This document shows positions 1-8,148 of a stretch of DNA of 64,000 nucleotides, in pieces. The stretch spans positions 186,001 to 250,000 of the forward strand of contig JAFVXE010000061.1 in the NCBI GenBank assembly GCA_017501255.1. Direction: 5' to 3'. The DNA is from Clostridia bacterium. Lineage in GTDB: Bacteria > Bacillota > Clostridia > Christensenellales > Aristaeellaceae. A program made the translations under genes and the position numbers. Position 1 is the first letter of the stretch; the number at the start of each line of letters is the position of its first letter. The notes beneath the pieces were generated by a model, which saw nothing but the letters and a program-made list of their open reading frames with translations, ran no database searches and was not told the DNA's origin.

Positions 1-948
1 AATGCAGCGGCCGCAGCCCACGCAGGAGTACATTCCATCGTTGCGGGAGGGGAAGTACACCAGCTTGTGCATAAAGCGCTGGCGGTACCGTTCCACCTGG
101 GTGGGACGGTTGGTGCCGTGGGCCATCAAAGTGAAATCAGAGTACATACAGCTGTCCCAGCAGCGGTAGCGCTGGATGCCGTTGCCGGTATCGTAATCCC
201 GGATATCGTAGCACTGGCAGGTAGGGCAGGCAAAGGTGCAGCTGCCGCAGCCCAGACAGGGCATGGAGAGTTTCTTCCACTTGGGAGAGTCGAATTTCTC
301 CATCAGGTGGTCGCCGTCAAAACCATTCAGGTTCAGTTTGGCAAAGGGCAGCGCATCGTACTTGACCGCAATCTCCGCCTTGATTGTTTCCACAGCGGCT
401 TCATCAGCTGCTTCGGTTGGCCAGCTTTCCATCAAAGCACGGCCTTTGTCCGTATAGGCTTCGCAGTACCAGCAATCGCCAGCGGGCCAGAGCACCACAT
501 CCGCATCGGGCTTTGCAGGATCAACGCCAAAATTCTTGCAGAAGCAGGACTTGGCAGGTTCACCACAAGCCAGACCCACGATGGTGCCATGCTCCCGGCG
601 GGCGGCGTAATAGGTGTCGATGGGATCAGCCAGGAACACCCGATCCAGCACCTTGATGGCCTGAATATCGCAGGCACGCACGCCAAAGATCACATAATCC
701 TCTTTGGCACGCTCTTCCTCGGTCAGCTGGATGGTCTTGCCCTCCATGCGGAAATGCATCAGGTTTTCCCACTGGGGGAACAGGATATCCTTGGGGGTCT
801 TGTCGGTGCCCACCTTGTCCAGCCGGAGGGTCATGCCGTCCTCGTAGCGGTCATAGACCACCATGCTGCCGTCCTCCACGGGGGCATACACCGGCGTGGA
901 AATGCTGCTGATAATCTTCGTCAGCTGATCAGCGGCAAACTTGCGCAT
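1..948 (-). CDS. 4Fe-4S dicluster subunit (FlxB/AsrA-like), 3' end cut off by window edge
   Basis: Minus-strand reading frame open to base 1; 316 residues are visible and the C-terminus is missing. Read from the reverse complement, it starts MRKFAADQLTK. It carries one complete ferredoxin-type motif (CLGCGSCTFACPTC) and, at the edge, the start of a second (CVGCGRC). The N-terminal part resembles the beta subunits of sulfhydrogenases and anaerobic sulfite reductase subunit A. Its ATG overlaps the stop of the upstream gene by one base (TGATG), so translation is coupled. Beside HdrABC and an MvhD-like protein, the best inference is an FlxB-type electron-transfer subunit. The flavoprotein partner (FlxA-like) would be expected just left of the window. 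Confidence 0.75.
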   Translation of the reverse strand, partial: MRKFAADQLTKIISSISTPVYAPVEDGSMVVYDRYEDGMTLRLDKVGTDKTPKDILFPQWENLMHFRMEGKTIQLTEEERAKEDYVIFGVRACDIQAIKVLDRVFLADPIDTYYAARREHGTIVGLACGEPAKSCFCKNFGVDPAKPDADVVLWPAGDCWYCEAYTDKGRALMESWPTEAADEAAVETIKAEIAVKYDALPFAKLNLNGFDGDHLMEKFDSPKWKKLSMPCLGCGSCTFACPTCQCYDIRDYDTGNGIQRYRCWDSCMYSDFTLMAHGTNRPTQVERYRQRFMHKLVYFPSRNDGMYSCVGCGRCI

Positions 949-1829
949 CAGGCCCTCCCCCTTTCGTGGACGATACCGGGTTCCGCATCTTCCTTGGTGT
1001 AGCTGGTCAGGGGCGTGCGTTCCTCATCGCCCTCCCCCGCCTGATACTCGCCGTAGAGTTCGTTCATATCCTTGATGAGCTTACGGTTGAGCAGGTGCAG
1101 GGGGATATTCTGGGGACAGACCCGGCTGCATTCGCCGCAGTCGGTGCAGCGTCCCGCCACATGATACGCCCGGATGATATGGAACATATTCTCCTCAAAA
1201 CTGGTTACAGGAGCCTTGGACTGCACGCCGGAGGCGGGATTATCAAACACGCACTTGATGCAGGTGCAGGCAGGGCACACATTACGGCAGGCATTGCAGC
1301 GGATGCAGCGGGACAATTCGCCCTGCCAGAAATCATAACGTTCCTGGGCCGTCATCTGCTCCAGATCGGCAACGCCCGCCATCCGGTCCATCACGCCGGT
1401 TGGCTTGCGGGATTCTTCACTGTCGATGATCTCATCGTAGATGGCAAATTCCTTGCTCTTGCAGGCGTTGCATTTGAGCAAAGCGCCTTTTTCGTCCTTC
1501 ATGCCGGTGCAGCCAGCGCCGATGATGTAAAACTTTTCCCTCTCCAGACGGTGCTCGTGGATGAGCTGCTTGAAGGAAAGGGTGTCGCAGGGCTTGAGAA
1601 TCACCAGTGTTTTGCCCTCCAGCTTGCCCAGCTTCAGACAATACTTGGAAAGGTTTGCGCCGGCATAGTCGCCATAGACGAAGGCTTCCATCTCCTCTGC
1701 GTTCTCAAACAGGGCGGGAGACCAGTCGTATTCGCCCTCGCCCTTCTCCCAGCCCATGACCCGGCTGACCGTACCATCAGCAAGCAAAGCAATGGCACGG
1801 GCTTTCATCCTGTTCATGATTTCTTGCAT
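948..1829 (-). CDS. 4Fe-4S dicluster electron-transfer subunit (FlxC-like)
   Basis: A 293-residue cytoplasmic iron-sulfur protein. The N-terminal part (about residues 1-150) resembles F420-hydrogenase/dehydrogenase beta-type proteins, with a short Cys pair (CNACKSKE). Two 4Fe-4S motifs follow: CIRCNACRNVCPACTC and CTDCGECSRVCPQNIP, at about 170-240. It overlaps the upstream MvhD-like gene by 16 bases and the downstream gene by one base, so it belongs to the same transcript as the Hdr genes. Probable role: relays electrons between the NAD(P)H-oxidising flavoprotein side and the MvhD-like/HdrA side of an Hdr-Flx complex. The Shine-Dalgarno site is weak, so an internal start at residue 5 or 8 is possible. 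The exact partner assignment is inference. Confidence 0.75.
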   Translation of the reverse strand: MQEIMNRMKARAIALLADGTVSRVMGWEKGEGEYDWSPALFENAEEMEAFVYGDYAGANLSKYCLKLGKLEGKTLVILKPCDTLSFKQLIHEHRLEREKFYIIGAGCTGMKDEKGALLKCNACKSKEFAIYDEIIDSEESRKPTGVMDRMAGVADLEQMTAQERYDFWQGELSRCIRCNACRNVCPACTCIKCVFDNPASGVQSKAPVTSFEENMFHIIRAYHVAGRCTDCGECSRVCPQNIPLHLLNRKLIKDMNELYGEYQAGEGDEERTPLTSYTKEDAEPGIVHERGRA

Positions 1830-2257
1830 CTGATATCACTCAGCTTTCTGTTTTCGCCGAGGCTGTAAATGGTCTCGACGAACTCATTCATGGTCTTGGC
1901 AAACTTGGCGCCCTCGGCGGCGGAGACCCATTCCACACGGGTGCGGTCCCGCTCGATGCCCAGATAATCCAGCAGGGAGAACAGCATGGTCAGGCGGCGG
2001 CGGGCGTAGTAATTGCCGCTGGTGTAGTGGCAGTCGCCCGGATGGCAGCCGCAGATAATCACGCCATCCGCACCCCGCTCAAAGGCACGGAGGATGAACA
2101 AAGGATTCACACGGCAGGAACAGGGCACACGGATGATCTTCACATCGGCGGGGTAATTCATGCGACCGGAGCCTGCCAGGTCAGCACCAGCATAGGAACA
2201 CCAGTTGCAGCAGAAGGCCACAATTTTCGGCTTCCAGTTGGGATTGTTTACAGACAT
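1814..2257 (-). CDS. MvhD/FlxD-family iron-sulfur subunit
   Basis: A 147-residue protein matching the hydrogenase delta-subunit (MvhD) family: conserved Cys groups at the N-terminus (FCCNWCSYAGAD), CSCRVNP in the middle and CGCHPGDCHY, which bind a 2Fe-2S cluster in characterised members. In methanogens MvhD docks the hydrogenase onto HdrA. In Flx systems FlxD plays the same bridging role. It overlaps HdrA by 10 bases and the next gene by 16, which indicates translational coupling and a fixed complex. No hydrogenase large subunit is present, so the electron source is more likely the downstream Flx-like subunits than H2. Confidence 0.88.
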   Translation of the reverse strand: MSVNNPNWKPKIVAFCCNWCSYAGADLAGSGRMNYPADVKIIRVPCSCRVNPLFILRAFERGADGVIICGCHPGDCHYTSGNYYARRRLTMLFSLLDYLGIERDRTRVEWVSAAEGAKFAKTMNEFVETIYSLGENRKLSDIRCKKS

Positions 2258-4239
2258 ATTGCGTCCACCTCCGCCATGATCTGCTGGTTGGTAAAGCCCT
2301 TCAGATCCATTGCGCCGCTGGGGCAGGTAACGGTACAGGCGCCACAGCCCTGGCAGACTGCCGGGTTCACCTGGGCCACTCTGCGCACCTCACGCACGCC
2401 GGGGCCACGGACTTCCTTATCCACATAGGTGATGGCACCGTAGGGGCATACCTTCTCGCACTGGGAGCAGCCGTTGCACAGCAGTTCATCGGAACCGGCC
2501 ACGCAGGGATTGGTCACCAGATGATCCTTGGCCAGAAGGCCGATCACCTTGGCGGCGGCTGCACTGGCCTGAGCAACGGTTTCGGGCACATCCTTGGGGC
2601 CCTGTGCCACACCGGAGAGGAAAATACCGGCGGTGGGGCTTTCCACCGGGCGCAGCTTGGCGTGTGCCTCGGTGAAGAAATCGTTGGTATCCATAGAGGC
2701 GGTCAGCATGGTACCGATGGAACGGGCGCTGGGGTCAGGCTCAATGGCGGTAGCCAGCACCACCAGATCGGCGGCGATCTCCACCTGCTGGTTGCTGATC
2801 AGGTCGCTGCCACGAACCATCAATTTGTCGCCTTCTCTGGCAACCTTGCCCACCATGCCCTTGATGTAATCCACGCCATACTGCTCCACCGCACGGCGGT
2901 AGAACTCGTCGAAGTTCTTGCCGGGGGTGCGCACATCGATATAGAACACGTGCACCTTGGTATCCGGGTACTTGTCCCGGATGAGCATGGCGTGCTTGGC
3001 GGTATACATACAGCAGATCTTGGAACAGTAAGGCTTGCCCCGCTTGGTATTCTCATCGCACCGGGAACCCACGCACTGGATGAACACAATCTCGTGGGGA
3101 TGCTTCAAATCGGAGGGACGCAGCAGAGTGCCCTTGGTGGGGCCTGCGGCGTTCATCAGACGCTCCAATTCCAGCGAGGTGATCACATCGGCGTTCTCTG
3201 CATAGCCATACTCATTCAGGGGAGAAGGATCAATGGGCTTGAAGCCGGTGGCCACCACGATGGCACCGTATTCCCGCTCCATCAGTTCATCCTGCTGGGT
3301 GTAGTCGATAGCGCCTGCGGTGCAGACCTTCTGACACAGACCGCACTTGCCGGTTTTGAGCTTCACGCACTGCTCCGGGTCGATTACCGCCACATTGGGA
3401 ATGGCCTGCGCAAAGGGGATGTAGATAGCGGGACGGTTGTTCATTTCCATGTTGAACTCGTCCTTGCCCTTCTTGGAGGGGCATTTGTTCATGTACAGGG
3501 AGCAGCCGGTGCACTTGGTTTCATCCACACAGCGGGCTTTTTTGCGGATGGTGGCACGGAAATTGCCCACAAAGCCATCCACTTTTTCCACCTTGGCATA
3601 GGAGATGATGTTGATCTTTTCATTCTGGGCGGCTTCCACCATCTTGGGGGTCAGGATGCAGGCAGAGCAGTCCAGCGTGGGGAAGGTCTTGTCCAGCTGA
3701 GCCATGCGGCCGCCGATGGTGGGACGCTGTTCCACGATATCCACTTCATAGCCCGCATCCGCCACATCCAGCGCAGTCTGAATACCGGCAATGCCGCCGC
3801 CGATCACCAGGCAGCGCTTGGTAACAGCGCTGGTGCCAGCGGTCAGGGGCTTGTTGTGAAGCAGCTTGGCCACGGCAGCTTTCGCCAGCACGATGGCCTT
3901 GGCGGTGCCCTCTTCCTTGTCCTTATGAATCCAGGAACACTGTTCACGGATATTGGCGATTTCCACCATGTAGGGGTTCAAACCAGCCGCTTCCGCCGTC
4001 TTGCGGAAGGTATTCTCGTGCATACGGGGCGAGCAGGACGCCACCACGATGCCGTCCAGATGATGCTCATGGATGGCATCGGCGATCAGCTTCTGACCTG
4101 CCGCAGAGCACATATATTGATAATGAGTGGAGAACACCACGCCGGGGACGGTTTTCATCGCCTCGGCCACTGCCTCCACATCCACCGTACCGGCAATGTT
4201 GGAGCCGCACCAGCAGACAAATACGCCGATTTTCTGCAT
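2248..4239 (-). CDS. hdrA: HdrA-like FAD/iron-sulfur electron-bifurcating subunit
   Basis: A 663-residue CoB-CoM heterodisulfide reductase subunit A homologue. In order: a short N-terminal Cys domain (VCWCGSNI), a Cys/SxxR segment, a Rossmann FAD-binding motif (VIGGGIAGIQTALDVADAG, about 145-165), the HdrA signature LDCSACILTPKM, a first ferredoxin-like insert, a long thioredoxin-reductase-like region, and two C-terminal 4Fe-4S motifs (CNGCSQCEKVCP and CQGCGACTVTCP). The FAD is the electron-bifurcation site in characterised HdrA. In the first ferredoxin motif the third Cys is Tyr (CTGCSLYMNKCP), an unusual loss of a ligand. Fifteen bases separate it from HdrC, and it overlaps the MvhD-like gene. 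Confidence 0.92.
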   Translation of the reverse strand: MQKIGVFVCWCGSNIAGTVDVEAVAEAMKTVPGVVFSTHYQYMCSAAGQKLIADAIHEHHLDGIVVASCSPRMHENTFRKTAEAAGLNPYMVEIANIREQCSWIHKDKEEGTAKAIVLAKAAVAKLLHNKPLTAGTSAVTKRCLVIGGGIAGIQTALDVADAGYEVDIVEQRPTIGGRMAQLDKTFPTLDCSACILTPKMVEAAQNEKINIISYAKVEKVDGFVGNFRATIRKKARCVDETKCTGCSLYMNKCPSKKGKDEFNMEMNNRPAIYIPFAQAIPNVAVIDPEQCVKLKTGKCGLCQKVCTAGAIDYTQQDELMEREYGAIVVATGFKPIDPSPLNEYGYAENADVITSLELERLMNAAGPTKGTLLRPSDLKHPHEIVFIQCVGSRCDENTKRGKPYCSKICCMYTAKHAMLIRDKYPDTKVHVFYIDVRTPGKNFDEFYRRAVEQYGVDYIKGMVGKVAREGDKLMVRGSDLISNQQVEIAADLVVLATAIEPDPSARSIGTMLTASMDTNDFFTEAHAKLRPVESPTAGIFLSGVAQGPKDVPETVAQASAAAAKVIGLLAKDHLVTNPCVAGSDELLCNGCSQCEKVCPYGAITYVDKEVRGPGVREVRRVAQVNPAVCQGCGACTVTCPSGAMDLKGFTNQQIMAEVDAICL

Positions 4240-4253
4240 TGTGGTATTCCTCC

Positions 4254-4646
4254 TTACTTTCTGTATTTACGCATAGCAGCCATCAACAGCTGCTGGGGAA
4301 CAATTTCATCGGCAAAGGCTGCTACATCGTTGCCGCCCTTGCGGTTCATATCCTGCTGGCGCAGCTTCAGCTGAGCCACTGCGCCCACCAGCTTTCCGGG
4401 GGCCACATTGCGGGGGCAACGCTCCACACAGGCCATGCAGCCAAGGCACAGATAAATGGAATCGCTGTTCATCAGCTTTTCAATCTGGCCTTTTTCCACC
4501 ATGCTCACAAACTGATGGGGATGGTATTCCATAGCATCGTAGTTGGGGCAGGTGCCGGAGCATTTGCCGCACTTCATGCACTTTCTGGGATCCACGCCGC
4601 TGATGCGCAGGACAGTTTCGGTCAGGAACTTTACGCTGTTTTCCAT
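4254..4646 (-). CDS. hdrC: HdrC-like 4Fe-4S subunit
   Basis: A 130-residue protein with two classical 4Fe-4S motifs (CMKCGKCSGTCP at about 22 and CLGCMACVERCP at about 67), the full content of a stand-alone HdrC. In heterodisulfide reductases HdrC wires HdrA to the HdrB active site. It lies 3 bases after hdrB and 14 before hdrA, so the order is B-C-A rather than the A-B-C often seen. It is soluble and cytoplasmic, with no membrane segment. Confidence 0.92.
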   Translation of the reverse strand: MENSVKFLTETVLRISGVDPRKCMKCGKCSGTCPNYDAMEYHPHQFVSMVEKGQIEKLMNSDSIYLCLGCMACVERCPRNVAPGKLVGAVAQLKLRQQDMNRKGGNDVAAFADEIVPQQLLMAAMRKYRK

Positions 4647-4649
4647 GCC

Positions 4650-5432
4650 TCAGCCCTCCTTCACGCCCAGGGCTTCTGCCAGCAGTTCGGTAAAGTAGCT
4701 GACAGGCAGCTTGTGGGCAGTTGCATTTTCCACAAGATTGTACATACACAGTGGACAGGCGGTGATCAATTCTTCGCAGCCAGCAGCCACTGCAGAATTC
4801 AGCGCACGCTCCACCTGCATTTCAGCGCAGGCCTTGTTTTCCAGCGCCACATAAGCGCCGCAGCACTCGTTGCGGTAGGGGTAGCGCACCGGCTCTGCGC
4901 CCAGCGCCCGAATGAAATCCTCGATAATGGAGGGATTCTCCGGGTCATCGAAAGCCAACACCTTGCCGGGGCGCAGCAGAAGGCAGCCGTAGAAAGCGCC
5001 GATCTTTCGCCCGGTCAGGGGATTGACCACCTTTTCTTTCAAGGCATCAAAGCCGATTTCATCCCGCAGAAGCTCCAGAAAGTGAATCACTTCCACACTG
5101 CCATCGTAGGGCGTTTCAGGCTTCATATAGTTGTTGGCCTTCTGGCGGAAGTTCTCGTCCCGGTTCCAGTCGAAATTGGTGCGTTTGAGAACATGGTGGC
5201 AAGCAGAGCACATGGTGACCAGTTTGCCTTCCTCGGTATTCATCAGCGCACGCACTGCCGACAGGCGGGGGGCAATTTCGTCGGAAGCGGCAGGATACAC
5301 GGCACCGCAGCACTGCCACTCGGGCAGTTCCTTCAGCGCAATACCCAGAACATCTGCGCACTTGCGGGCGTAGATATCCATCTGCTTTGCCCGATCCTTC
5401 AGGGTGCAGCCCGGATAATAGCTGTAGATCAT
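4650..5432 (-). CDS. hdrB: HdrB-like CCG-domain disulfide reductase subunit
   Basis: A 260-residue protein with two CCG domains. The first has YYPGC (about 9), WQCCGAVYP and CSACHH. The second has FYGCLLLRP, NECCGAYVALE and CPLCMYN. These Cys sets hold the two non-cubane [4Fe-4S] clusters that cleave a disulfide (CoM-S-S-CoB in methanogens). In bacteria the true acceptor is usually unknown (DsrC-like, thioredoxin-like or low-molecular-weight thiol). Related CCG domains also occur in thiol:fumarate reductase TfrB, which is notable here because a fumarase gene lies 16 bases upstream. All cluster Cys appear intact. Confidence 0.9.
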   Translation of the reverse strand: MIYSYYPGCTLKDRAKQMDIYARKCADVLGIALKELPEWQCCGAVYPAASDEIAPRLSAVRALMNTEEGKLVTMCSACHHVLKRTNFDWNRDENFRQKANNYMKPETPYDGSVEVIHFLELLRDEIGFDALKEKVVNPLTGRKIGAFYGCLLLRPGKVLAFDDPENPSIIEDFIRALGAEPVRYPYRNECCGAYVALENKACAEMQVERALNSAVAAGCEELITACPLCMYNLVENATAHKLPVSYFTELLAEALGVKEG

Positions 5433-5448
5433 TGTGGGTTACTCCTTC

Positions 5449-6819
5449 TCAGCACATCTCTTCGGGTTTGAATACCTCGTCGAACTTTTCGGGCGTCAGG
5501 AACCCCAGCTCCACGCAGGCTTCCTTGAGGGAGATATTCTCCTTGTAAGCCTTCTTGGCGGTCTTGGCAGCGTTGTCATAGCCAATGTAGGGATTCAGCG
5601 CCGTGACCAGCATCAGGGAATTGTACAGGTTGTGGTGCATTTTTTCCCTGTTGGCGGTGATGCCGCTGGCGCAGTTCTTGTCAAAGGAGCGCAGGGAATC
5701 AGCCAGAAGACGCACGGACTGGAGGAAATTGTAGATGATCACAGGCATGAACACATTCAGCTCAAAATTGCCCTGAGAGGCAGCCATACCAACGGCAGTA
5801 TCGTTGGCCATCACCTGCACGGCCACCATGGTGGCGGATTCGCACTGGGTGGGGTTCACCTTGCCGGGCATGATGGAAGAACCGGGTTCATTTTCAGGAA
5901 TGAAGATTTCACCCAGACCATCCCGGGGGCCGCTGGCCAGCCAGCGCACATCATTGGCAATCTTCATCAGGTTGGCAGCCAGCGCTTTCAGCGCGCCATG
6001 GGCAAATACCAATTCATCCTTGGCCGTGAGGGAATGGAACTTGTTTTGGGCAGTGACAAACGGCTTGCCGGTGATTTTGGACACTTCCTCTGCCACCTTC
6101 CCGGCAAAACCGGCAGGGCAGTTGAGCCCGGTGCCGACAGCGGTTCCACCCAGCGCCAGTTCCCGCAAGCCGGGCAGCGCCAGCGAGAGCTGTTCCTTGG
6201 CCTTTTCCAGCATGGTGCGCCAGCCGGAGATCTCCTGAGAGAAAGCGATGGGGGTGGCATCCTGCAGATGGGTGCGGCCCGTCTTCACAATGCCTTCGTT
6301 TTCCGCTTCCAGCCGAAGGAAGGTAGCGTGCAGCTGGTCAATGGCCGGGAACAGATTGTCCTCGATGGCCTGTACCGCTGCAATGTGCATGGCGGTAGGA
6401 AACGTATCGTTGGAGGACTGGGACATATTGACATGATCGTTGGGATGGCACAGCTTCTCGCCCAGTATTTCATTGGCACGGTTGGCAATGACTTCGTTGG
6501 CATTCATATTGGACTGGGTGCCACTGCCGGTCTGCCATACCACCAGCGGGAAATGATCGTTCAGCTGACCGGCAATCACCTCGTCGCAGGCTTTGCAAAT
6601 GGCATTGAGGCGTACATCATCCATCTGATCGGGCTTGATGGCATTGTTGGCCAAAGCGGCTGCCTTCTTCAAAATACCGAAGGCATGGGTGATCTCCCGG
6701 GGCATCACTTCGCCGCCGATGACAAAATTTTCTTTGCTGCGCTGGGTCTGGGCACCCCAATAACGGTCGGCGGGCACCTGCATCTCCCCCATGGAATCGC
6801 GTTCGATACGATACTGCAT
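5449..6819 (-). CDS. fumC: Class II fumarate hydratase (fumarase C)
   Basis: A 456-residue, near full-length class II fumarase that interconverts malate and fumarate without an iron-sulfur cluster. Visible are the family signature GSSIMPGKVNP, the substrate-binding GSGTQSNMNANEV block, SQSSNDTFPTAMH and the TGRTHLQDATP block with the catalytic His region. It belongs to the operon: 58 bases after malate dehydrogenase and 16 before hdrB. Context suggests the reductive direction, oxaloacetate to malate to fumarate, with the Hdr-Flx genes handling redox, but direction cannot be read from sequence. Aspartase is excluded by the fumarase-type active-site blocks and the neighbour gene. Confidence 0.93.
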   Translation of the reverse strand: MQYRIERDSMGEMQVPADRYWGAQTQRSKENFVIGGEVMPREITHAFGILKKAAALANNAIKPDQMDDVRLNAICKACDEVIAGQLNDHFPLVVWQTGSGTQSNMNANEVIANRANEILGEKLCHPNDHVNMSQSSNDTFPTAMHIAAVQAIEDNLFPAIDQLHATFLRLEAENEGIVKTGRTHLQDATPIAFSQEISGWRTMLEKAKEQLSLALPGLRELALGGTAVGTGLNCPAGFAGKVAEEVSKITGKPFVTAQNKFHSLTAKDELVFAHGALKALAANLMKIANDVRWLASGPRDGLGEIFIPENEPGSSIMPGKVNPTQCESATMVAVQVMANDTAVGMAASQGNFELNVFMPVIIYNFLQSVRLLADSLRSFDKNCASGITANREKMHHNLYNSLMLVTALNPYIGYDNAAKTAKKAYKENISLKEACVELGFLTPEKFDEVFKPEEMC

Positions 6820-6877
6820 TCTCGTGTTTCCTCCATCTATTCAGCGTATGCGCTGCAACTGTTCAGACTCAGCATTC

Positions 6878-7831
6878 TTACAGTTCCAACTGGTCGATAA
6901 TGCTTTTGAGGGATGCGGCAGAATGCTGCAATTTTGCATTTTCCTCATCGCTCAACGCCGGCAGGATCTTTCCCTGCACTTCCCCTTCCGCCAGCAAAAC
7001 CGGCAGGGACAGGCACACATCATCCAGCCCGTACTCGCCGTGGAGCATGGTGGAAACCGTGGCAACTGCATTCAGGCTGCCGTAGAGATACTCACAGATG
7101 GAGCAGACGGCAAAGGCAATGGCATAGTTGGTGCAACCCTTGCGGGCAATGATCTTTGAACCGGAAGAGCGCATATATTCGTCAATCTCCTCATAGTTCA
7201 AATCCACCATGATGCCGTTTTTCAGCTTGATCTTATCCTTGTAATCGTTGATATTGATGGTGGAAATTTCGGCAATGGACCAAGGCACAAAGCTGGTTTC
7301 GCCATGCTCGCCGAAAACATAGGCGTGCACATTCTTCTGGCTGACGGACAAATATTCGGCGATGCGGGCACGCAGGCGGGCAGTATCCAGCAGCGTGCCG
7401 GAACCAATGACCCGATCCTCAGGAATATTGGTCAGCTTGCAAAAGGCGTAGGTAAGAATATCCACCGGATTGGCAACCATAATGTAGGTAGCATCAGGAC
7501 ATACTTCCGTGATCTTGGGTGCAATGTCCTTCAGGATCTCCACATTGGTGTTCACCAGATCCATACGGGTCTGGCCGGGCTTGCGGCCCACGCCGGAGGT
7601 GATAATCACGATATCGCTTCCCTCCGCAGTGGCATAGGAACCGGCATAAATCTCCACCGGCTTGCTCATCAGCGGCGTAGCCTGAAGAATATCCATGGCT
7701 TCGCCTTTGGCTTTTTCTTCGTTGATATCTACAATAACAATCTCACTGGCAATGCTCTTGACGGCAAGCGCAAAAGCGGTAGCAGAGCCAACCGCCCCTG
7801 CACCAATGACTGTGATTTTCCTGCTGGGCAT
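6878..7831 (-). CDS. mdh: Malate dehydrogenase (LDH-type scaffold with MDH specificity residue)
   Basis: A 317-residue NAD-dependent 2-hydroxyacid dehydrogenase of the L-lactate/malate family: N-terminal GAGAVGSA nucleotide loop (10-17), NAD-selecting Asp at 35, catalytic Asp149/Arg152 region (LLDTARLR), and catalytic His176 in GEHGETSF. The substrate-specificity position that is Gln in lactate dehydrogenases (Gln102 in the classical numbering) is Arg83 here, in SGVGRKPGQTR. Arg at this site selects the dicarboxylate oxaloacetate. Overall sequence is LDH-like, so automatic annotation may say lactate dehydrogenase. The specificity residue and the fumarase gene 58 bases downstream argue for malate. 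First gene of the operon, behind a LysR-type operator and a good promoter. Confidence 0.85.
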   Translation of the reverse strand: MPSRKITVIGAGAVGSATAFALAVKSIASEIVIVDINEEKAKGEAMDILQATPLMSKPVEIYAGSYATAEGSDIVIITSGVGRKPGQTRMDLVNTNVEILKDIAPKITEVCPDATYIMVANPVDILTYAFCKLTNIPEDRVIGSGTLLDTARLRARIAEYLSVSQKNVHAYVFGEHGETSFVPWSIAEISTININDYKDKIKLKNGIMVDLNYEEIDEYMRSSGSKIIARKGCTNYAIAFAVCSICEYLYGSLNAVATVSTMLHGEYGLDDVCLSLPVLLAEGEVQGKILPALSDEENAKLQHSAASLKSIIDQLEL

Positions 7832-7909
7832 TTCGGGAACACTCCTTCCGACTCATCCTGTATACGGCTGATTGCTGCGCCCTATACATCCGATCCTAAG
7901 ATCGTTAAA

Positions 7910-7938
7910 ATTTTAGCATATATGTATTCTGTATACAA
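7910..7938 (-). promoter_or_regulatory. Promoter of the mdh-fumC-hdr operon
   Basis: On the minus strand: -35 TTGTAT (7933-7938), 17-base spacer, extended -10 TGC-TAAAAT (-10 hexamer at 7910-7915). Predicted start near 7903, giving a leader of about 70 bases before mdh. Confidence 0.65.
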
Positions 7939-7954
7939 TTCTTTTTGTTGAAAC

Positions 7955-7980
7955 AAGGGTTATCGTAAGTGATAACCCTT
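7955..7980. promoter_or_regulatory. Palindromic LysR-type operator O1
   Basis: A perfect 10-base inverted repeat around a 6-base loop; its core is GTTATC-N6-GATAAC, which satisfies the T-N11-A rule for LysR-type boxes. Its centre is about 64 bases upstream of the predicted mdh start site, where LysR recognition sites classically sit. The rest of the 317-base gap 7832-8148 holds the promoter and a second core copy (8123-8140). Confidence 0.65.
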
Positions 7981-8122
7981 CGTAGAAAGCCATGTGAATC
8001 AAGGAATTTCTCATCTTCATCCCTCCGGATCGTCAGCCCGAAAGTTCTGCTTTGTACACAATCCAATTGTTCTGGCTGATAAACAGAATCAAGCCAATAA
8101 ACCATCAAAACATTCCACCGTA

Positions 8123-8140
8123 GTTATCAAACACGATAAC
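8123..8140. promoter_or_regulatory. Second GTTATC-N6-GATAAC palindrome (operator O2)
   Basis: Same 18-base core as O1, with unrelated flanks and a different 6-base centre (AAACAC). It lies 8 bases beyond the lysR stop codon, 164 bases centre to centre from O1. No T-run follows, so it is not a terminator. Probably an auxiliary site. Confidence 0.55.
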
Positions 8141-8148
8141 CGCATTGC

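Noticed and set aside
2521..4374. 617-codon plus-strand open frame
   Set aside because: Lies opposite hdrA; His/Gly-rich translation with no family motif and no ribosome site.
6878..7831. Lactate dehydrogenase annotation
   Set aside because: Specificity residue is Arg, not Gln, and the gene sits with fumarase.
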